Shown in pieces: positions 60,332-64,000 of a DNA stretch of 64,000 nucleotides (position 1 is its first letter; each line of letters opens with the position of its first letter). The position numbers and the translations under genes were made by a program. The notes beneath the pieces are model-generated. The model did no database searches and was not told the origin of the DNA. It was given only the letters and a program-made list of their open reading frames with translations. The DNA is from Nonomuraea sediminis (GTDB taxonomy: Bacteria > Actinomycetota > Actinomycetes > Streptosporangiales > Streptosporangiaceae). The stretch lies in contig NZ_JAHDTI010000011.1 in NCBI RefSeq assembly GCF_018531495.1, forward strand, positions 62,001-126,000, written 5' to 3'.

Positions 60332-60440
60332 TCATGCTGGCTGCGCCGGTGCCCGCCGTGCTGGGCGCCGTCGCGCTGACGCTGTGGTGCTCGACGGCGG
60401 GCGCGGGGTGCCGTACTGATCGATCCTGGTCGTGGGGTGG

Positions 60441-61094
60441 CTAGGGGGCGGGTTTGTAGGCGCGGGCGGCGGCCTCGATGTGGGACTTGGCGGCGGATCT
60501 GGCGGCCTTGGCGTCGCCGCGCCGGATGGCGGTCACGATCGCGCGGTGCTGGTCGGTGATCGCGCCCGCCCAGTGCGGGTCGTCCAGGTTGGCGACGGTG
60601 GTCACGGCGATGCGGTCCCACACCCGGTGGAGCGTGTCCTCCAGGAAGGGGTTGCCCGCGGCGGAGCCGATGGCGCGGTGGAGGGCGAGGTTGGCCCGGG
60701 CGGAGGCGCGGGCGTCGCGGGTGCGCACCGCCTTCTCGACCTGGTCGACCGCCTTGTCGAGGGCGTCCACCTCGGCGGGGGCCAGCTGGCCCGCCGCCTG
60801 GCGCTCGGCGGCCAGGCCGGCGGCCAGGGACTCGAGCTCGGCGCGCAGCACGAACAGGTGCGCCGCCTCGAGGGGACTCAGTGCGGCGACGGCGACGCCG
60901 CGGGCGGCGGGGATGACCAGCCCCTCGGCCAGCAGCCTGCCGATCGCCTCGCGCACGGGAGTGCGGCTCACCCCCAGGTCGGAGGCCAGCGCCGCCTCGG
61001 TCAACCGCTGGCCGGGCGCGTATTCGCCGTCGGAGAAGCGGTGGCGCAGGGCTGTGTAGACCGCGTGGGCACTGCCTGGCTGGGAATCGGGCAT
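60441..61094 (-). CDS. FadR-type GntR regulator
   Basis: 217 residues. Winged helix (15-75, ALRHRFSDGEYAPGQRLTEAALASDLGVSRTPVREA) and FCD domain with HRAIGSAAGNP. ATG 61094 (MPDSQPGS) is chosen, since the upstream extension would run through the operator. Divergent from the amidohydrolase operon, which it likely represses. Ligand probably a breakdown product of that pathway. Confidence 0.92.
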   Translation of the reverse strand: MPDSQPGSAHAVYTALRHRFSDGEYAPGQRLTEAALASDLGVSRTPVREAIGRLLAEGLVIPAARGVAVAALSPLEAAHLFVLRAELESLAAGLAAERQAAGQLAPAEVDALDKAVDQVEKAVRTRDARASARANLALHRAIGSAAGNPFLEDTLHRVWDRIAVTTVANLDDPHWAGAITDQHRAIVTAIRRGDAKAARSAAKSHIEAAARAYKPAP

Positions 61095-61125
61095 GCGTCG
61101 AGTATACGCTGCATGCAAGCCGCCC

Positions 61126-61153
61126 TTGACATGCATTGCATGCAATGCATACT
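61126..61153 (+). promoter_or_regulatory. Promoter with a 20-bp palindromic operator
   Basis: TTGACA (61126-61131) and CATACT (61148-61153) form a -35/-10 pair with a 16-base spacer. A perfect 20-bp palindrome, ATGCATTGCATGCAATGCAT (61131-61150), fills the gap. A TGCATGCA half-copy lies nearby at 61109. A bound GntR protein would block RNA polymerase directly. Confidence 0.75.
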
Positions 61154-61189
61154 TAGACGCAACCGAAGTCCGCACCACCTGGGGTGACG

Positions 61190-62626
61190 ATGCGCCCACG
61201 ATCCGACCTCCTCCTCGCGGGGACCCACCTGATCTCGATGGACCCCGAGCTCGGCGATCTCCCGAGCGCCGACGTCCTCATCCGCGACGGCCTGATCGCC
61301 GCCGTCACGCCGCACGGCCCGAGCTCGTACGGCGAGCGCGAGCCGGGCGGCGGGCACGCGGGTGGCGGGGGCGGCAGGCCGTACGGCGAGCTCGAAGCCG
61401 ACGGCGTGGAGGTGGTCGACGCGACCGGCACGGTGACGCTGCCGGGGTTCGTGGACACGCACTGGCACTTGTGGAACTCGCTGCTGCGGGGCACGGTGGG
61501 GGATCGGCCGGGGGCCGACTACTTCACGGTCAAGCGGGCGCTCGCGCCCCACTTCGAGCTGGACGACTTCTACTGGGCCGCCCGGTTCGGGCTGGCGGAG
61601 GCCGTCAGCGGCGGCATCACCACGGTGCACAACTTCGACCACAACGTCCGCGGCCCGCAGGACGCCGACGCCAACATCCGCGCCCACCTCGACTCGGGGC
61701 TGCGCGGGCGCTTCTCCTACGGCCCGCCCGACTCCGCGCCCGCCACGAGCACGAACGACCTGGACGACCTGGCCAGGCTCCGCGAGCGCTGGCCCGCCGA
61801 CCGGCTCGACGGGCGGCTGGACTTCGGGGTCGCGCTGCGCGGGCCGTACCGGACGCCGCCCGAGGTGTACGAGCGGGAGTGGGCGGCGGCCCGCGAGCTG
61901 GGCATGCCGATCACCATGCACTGCGACCGGTGCCTGCGCGAGGAGGGCTGCCGCGAGTGCGGCCTGACCCGGCTGGAGGAGCTCGGCCTGCTGGGCGAGG
62001 ACGTGCAGGTCATCCACGCCGTGCACGCCGGCGCTCGCGACATCGAGGCGCTGGCGCGCACCCGCACCCGCGTGTCGCTGAGCCCGATGACCGAGCTGCG
62101 GACCATGGGCTTCCCGCTGGTCACCGAGCTGCTGGAGGCGGGCGTGCGGGTGTCGCTCTCGCTGGACACGCTGGCGATGCCGACCAGCGCCGACATTCTC
62201 GGCCACCTGCGCGCGATCATCTCGGTGGAGGCCGCCCGCACCGGCTCAGCCGCGGTCACGCCACGCCGCCTCCTCCGGATGGCCACGCTCGACGGCGCCA
62301 GGGACCTCGGGCTCGACGACCGCGTCGGCTCGATCACCCCCGGCAAACGCGCGGACGTCGTGGTCCTGCGCGCCACCGACGTCAACCTGCTCCCCTCGGG
62401 AGACCCGGTCGAGGCGCTCGTCTACACGGGCCAGATCGACAACATCGACACCGTCATCGCCGACGGTCGCATCCTCAAGCGGCACGGCAGGCTCCTGCTC
62501 GCCGACGACGAGCAGGACCCCGTCCGCATGGCCACGATCCGCCGCGACGCCCTCCTGAGCAGAGCCGCGGCAGCCGGCGACTGGCCACAGTCGCCAACCG
62601 ACGCAGGCGAAGGGAGTCTGCCATGA
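61190..62626 (+). CDS. ATZ/TRZ-type amidohydrolase
   Basis: 478 residues. The first metal motif is DTHWH (89-93), and later are MHCDRC, HAVHAG and SLSLDTLAM at the active-site positions, typical of guanine/s-triazine/SsnA-like amidohydrolases. An unusual Gly-rich insert lies at about 46-68 (PSSYGEREPGGGHAGGGGG), with two TACGGCGAGC blocks in the DNA. ATG 61190 (GTG 61184 possible). First gene of the operon, so it probably deaminates or hydrolyses a ring compound. Substrate unknown. Confidence 0.9.
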   Translation: MRPRSDLLLAGTHLISMDPELGDLPSADVLIRDGLIAAVTPHGPSSYGEREPGGGHAGGGGGRPYGELEADGVEVVDATGTVTLPGFVDTHWHLWNSLLRGTVGDRPGADYFTVKRALAPHFELDDFYWAARFGLAEAVSGGITTVHNFDHNVRGPQDADANIRAHLDSGLRGRFSYGPPDSAPATSTNDLDDLARLRERWPADRLDGRLDFGVALRGPYRTPPEVYEREWAAARELGMPITMHCDRCLREEGCRECGLTRLEELGLLGEDVQVIHAVHAGARDIEALARTRTRVSLSPMTELRTMGFPLVTELLEAGVRVSLSLDTLAMPTSADILGHLRAIISVEAARTGSAAVTPRRLLRMATLDGARDLGLDDRVGSITPGKRADVVVLRATDVNLLPSGDPVEALVYTGQIDNIDTVIADGRILKRHGRLLLADDEQDPVRMATIRRDALLSRAAAAGDWPQSPTDAGEGSLP

Positions 62627-63870
62627 CCACCACCCCCGTTCCCTTCTCACCCCCGTCCAGACCAACGCTCGCACCCAAGCTCGCGGTCGCGATGTTCGGC
62701 CTGCTCCTGCTGGCCTACGCGGTCAACGCGATGGACCGCATGGTCTTCCCCGTCCTGCTCGTCGAGGTCCGTGCCGAGTACGGCTTCAGCCTCGAGGCCG
62801 CAGGGTTGCAGTCCACCGTGTTCGCCATCGGGATGGGGCTGGCGGGGCTTCCCGCCGGTTTCCTCCAGCGGACGCTCGGGCGCAAGCGCACGATCGTCGC
62901 GGGCACCCTGCTGTTCTCCCTGGCGACGGCGCTGACCACGGTGTCGATCGGGTTCGCCGACATGCTGGTGTGGCGGGTGCTGTCCGGCGTCGGCGAGGCG
63001 CTGCAGCTCGCCATGATCATCGCGGTGGCCTCGAGCGCCTTCCCGGCCCGCCGCGGCGTGGCGATCGGCAGCGTCAACATGGCCTTCGCGGCCGGTTCGA
63101 TCATCGGCCCCGCCCTGGGCAGCGGCTTCCTCGAGTCCTACGGCACCTGGCGCGCCCCGATGCTCGCCTTCGGCGCGATCGGCGTCGCGCTGGCGCTGGC
63201 CATCCTGGCGCTGGTGTCGCCGGGACTGACCGAGATCGACCCGGCGGAGAGCGCGACCCGCAACGTGGGCGGCGCGCCGCGGCTGCTCTCGCACAACCCG
63301 ATGGTGCTGGCGGCCATCACCGCGCTGTTCGGCCTGGCCGACTTCGCCTACATCGGCATGTACGCCAGCTACCTGCGTGGCCAGCTCGGCTTCACCCCGG
63401 GCGGAGCCGGGTTCGTCATCGGGCTGTCCGGGCTGGCGGCCTTCGCCTCGCCGGTCGGCGGCTACCTGGCCGACCGGTTCAGCCCCAGGATCGTGCTGCC
63501 CGCGCTGAACGTGGGCGTGGCGGTGTGCGCGTGCGCGCTGTTCCTCGGTCCCGGCTCGACCGCCTGGCAGGGCACGTTCTCGTTCCTGTTCGGGCTGTTC
63601 GCCAGCAGCGGCCTGTACGTCGCCACGGCCGGCTACCTGGTCAAGTCCGCCTCCGGCGAGATCGTCAGCCGCGCGGCCGGACTCTTCGTCACCTGCATCT
63701 ACGTCGCCGCGGGCGTGGCGGGCCTGCTGTTCAGCAGCCTGATCTCCCTCGGCGGCTGGGTGACGGCGGGCCTGATCCAGATCGGCGGCGTCTCACTGCT
63801 CGGCGCCCTGCTCGCCCTGGCCCTCCGCCCCCACCTGTTCAGCAAGACCGTCACCTCCGAGGACCTCTGA
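62623..63870 (+). CDS. MFS transporter of the amidohydrolase operon
   Basis: 415 residues with twelve predicted membrane segments, motif GFLQRTLGRKRTI between helices 2 and 3 and YLADRFSPRIVLP in the second half. ATGA overlap with the amidohydrolase stop. Likely imports the substrate of the operon. Confidence 0.92.
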   Translation: MTTTPVPFSPPSRPTLAPKLAVAMFGLLLLAYAVNAMDRMVFPVLLVEVRAEYGFSLEAAGLQSTVFAIGMGLAGLPAGFLQRTLGRKRTIVAGTLLFSLATALTTVSIGFADMLVWRVLSGVGEALQLAMIIAVASSAFPARRGVAIGSVNMAFAAGSIIGPALGSGFLESYGTWRAPMLAFGAIGVALALAILALVSPGLTEIDPAESATRNVGGAPRLLSHNPMVLAAITALFGLADFAYIGMYASYLRGQLGFTPGGAGFVIGLSGLAAFASPVGGYLADRFSPRIVLPALNVGVAVCACALFLGPGSTAWQGTFSFLFGLFASSGLYVATAGYLVKSASGEIVSRAAGLFVTCIYVAAGVAGLLFSSLISLGGWVTAGLIQIGGVSLLGALLALALRPHLFSKTVTSEDL

Positions 63871-64000
63871 TGCTCTGGCAACCCACCCAGGTCGCGCTCC
63901 CCGTGAGCGGCACGACCGAAGCCTTCCCCGTCCGCCGCGTGTACTGCGTCGGGCGCAACTACCTCGACCACATCAGGGAGATGCGCGAAGGCGACGAGCG
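63870..64000 (+). CDS. Fumarylacetoacetate hydrolase-family protein, 5' part
   Basis: Only the first 43 residues are inside the window. The opening VRRVYCVGRNYLDHIREM is the signature of FAH/fumarylpyruvate hydrolases, which cleave C-C bonds of acyl-pyruvates late in aromatic or amino-acid breakdown. Overlaps the MFS stop (TGATG), third gene of the operon. Confidence 0.88.
   Translation, partial: MLWQPTQVALPVSGTTEAFPVRRVYCVGRNYLDHIREMREGDE

Noticed and set aside
60441..61199. Longer GntR start at 61199
   Set aside because: It would translate through the 20-bp palindrome and the opposite-strand promoter. ATG 61094 fits the family length.

Overview
The window is a high-GC actinomycete chromosome segment. 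It has GTG starts, mostly AGGAGG-type ribosome sites, an F420-type deazaflavin oxidoreductase, a mycothiol-type DinB/maleylpyruvate isomerase-fold protein, a corynebacterial-type GlgA, and many TetR/GntR/LacI regulators and MFS exporters. A member of the Streptosporangiales (Nonomuraea-like) is my best guess. That is inference from gene style, not a database match. I saw no rRNA, tRNA, insertion sequence, integrase or CRISPR array.

1-8.4 kb. A truncated glgC at the left edge and glgA at 7.2 kb bracket about 6.4 kb of other genes. The most interesting is a minus-strand operon: a 60-residue precursor with eight cysteines, then a MauE-like membrane protein, a TlpA/MauD-like thioredoxin, an ABC exporter and an S26 signal-peptidase-like protein. 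It reads as a dedicated factory for a disulfide-rich secreted peptide. An MFS transporter, a DeoR regulator and a DUF4406 protein fill the rest.

8.4-19.3 kb. Repeat-rich spacers separate a lipoprotein, a PH-domain protein, VOC and OsmC proteins, a phosphoesterase, a methyltransferase/TetR divergent pair, and a heterodimeric ABC exporter. In the exporter the two nucleotide-binding domains are degenerate in complementary ways. A deazaflavin oxidoreductase ends the section.

19.3-26.7 kb. A LacI-regulated sugar operon: LacI, lipoprotein binding protein, two permeases, a GH144-like glycoamylase-fold protein and a GH39-type glycosidase. No ATPase is present, so a shared one (MsiK type) is inferred. 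26.7-30.4 kb is a PaoABC-like molybdenum aldehyde oxidoreductase operon.

30.7-49.2 kb. Mixed housekeeping and accessory genes. They include a GNAT-AAA+ fusion, a CbiX-like protein lacking the usual His, an SPFH protein, an MFS/GntR divergent pair, two tandem secreted paralogues, a CGNR zinc-finger regulator, a DUF899 protein, a decayed RHS remnant beside a higher-order tandem repeat, and an AlkB-like dioxygenase.

49.2-64 kb. A secreted BNR-type propeller and a 1655-residue trypsin-STAND NTPase-TPR protein, followed by a multi-pass membrane protein. Then come a P450, an FBP-domain protein, a TetR, and at the right edge a FadR-type regulator divergent from an amidohydrolase-MFS-FAH catabolic operon. 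That operon's promoter contains a perfect 20-bp palindrome. A dispersed repeat with a 30-bp core recurs in at least four intergenic spacers (8.4, 18.6, 26.7 and 30.5 kb), with a more diverged array at 13.1 kb.
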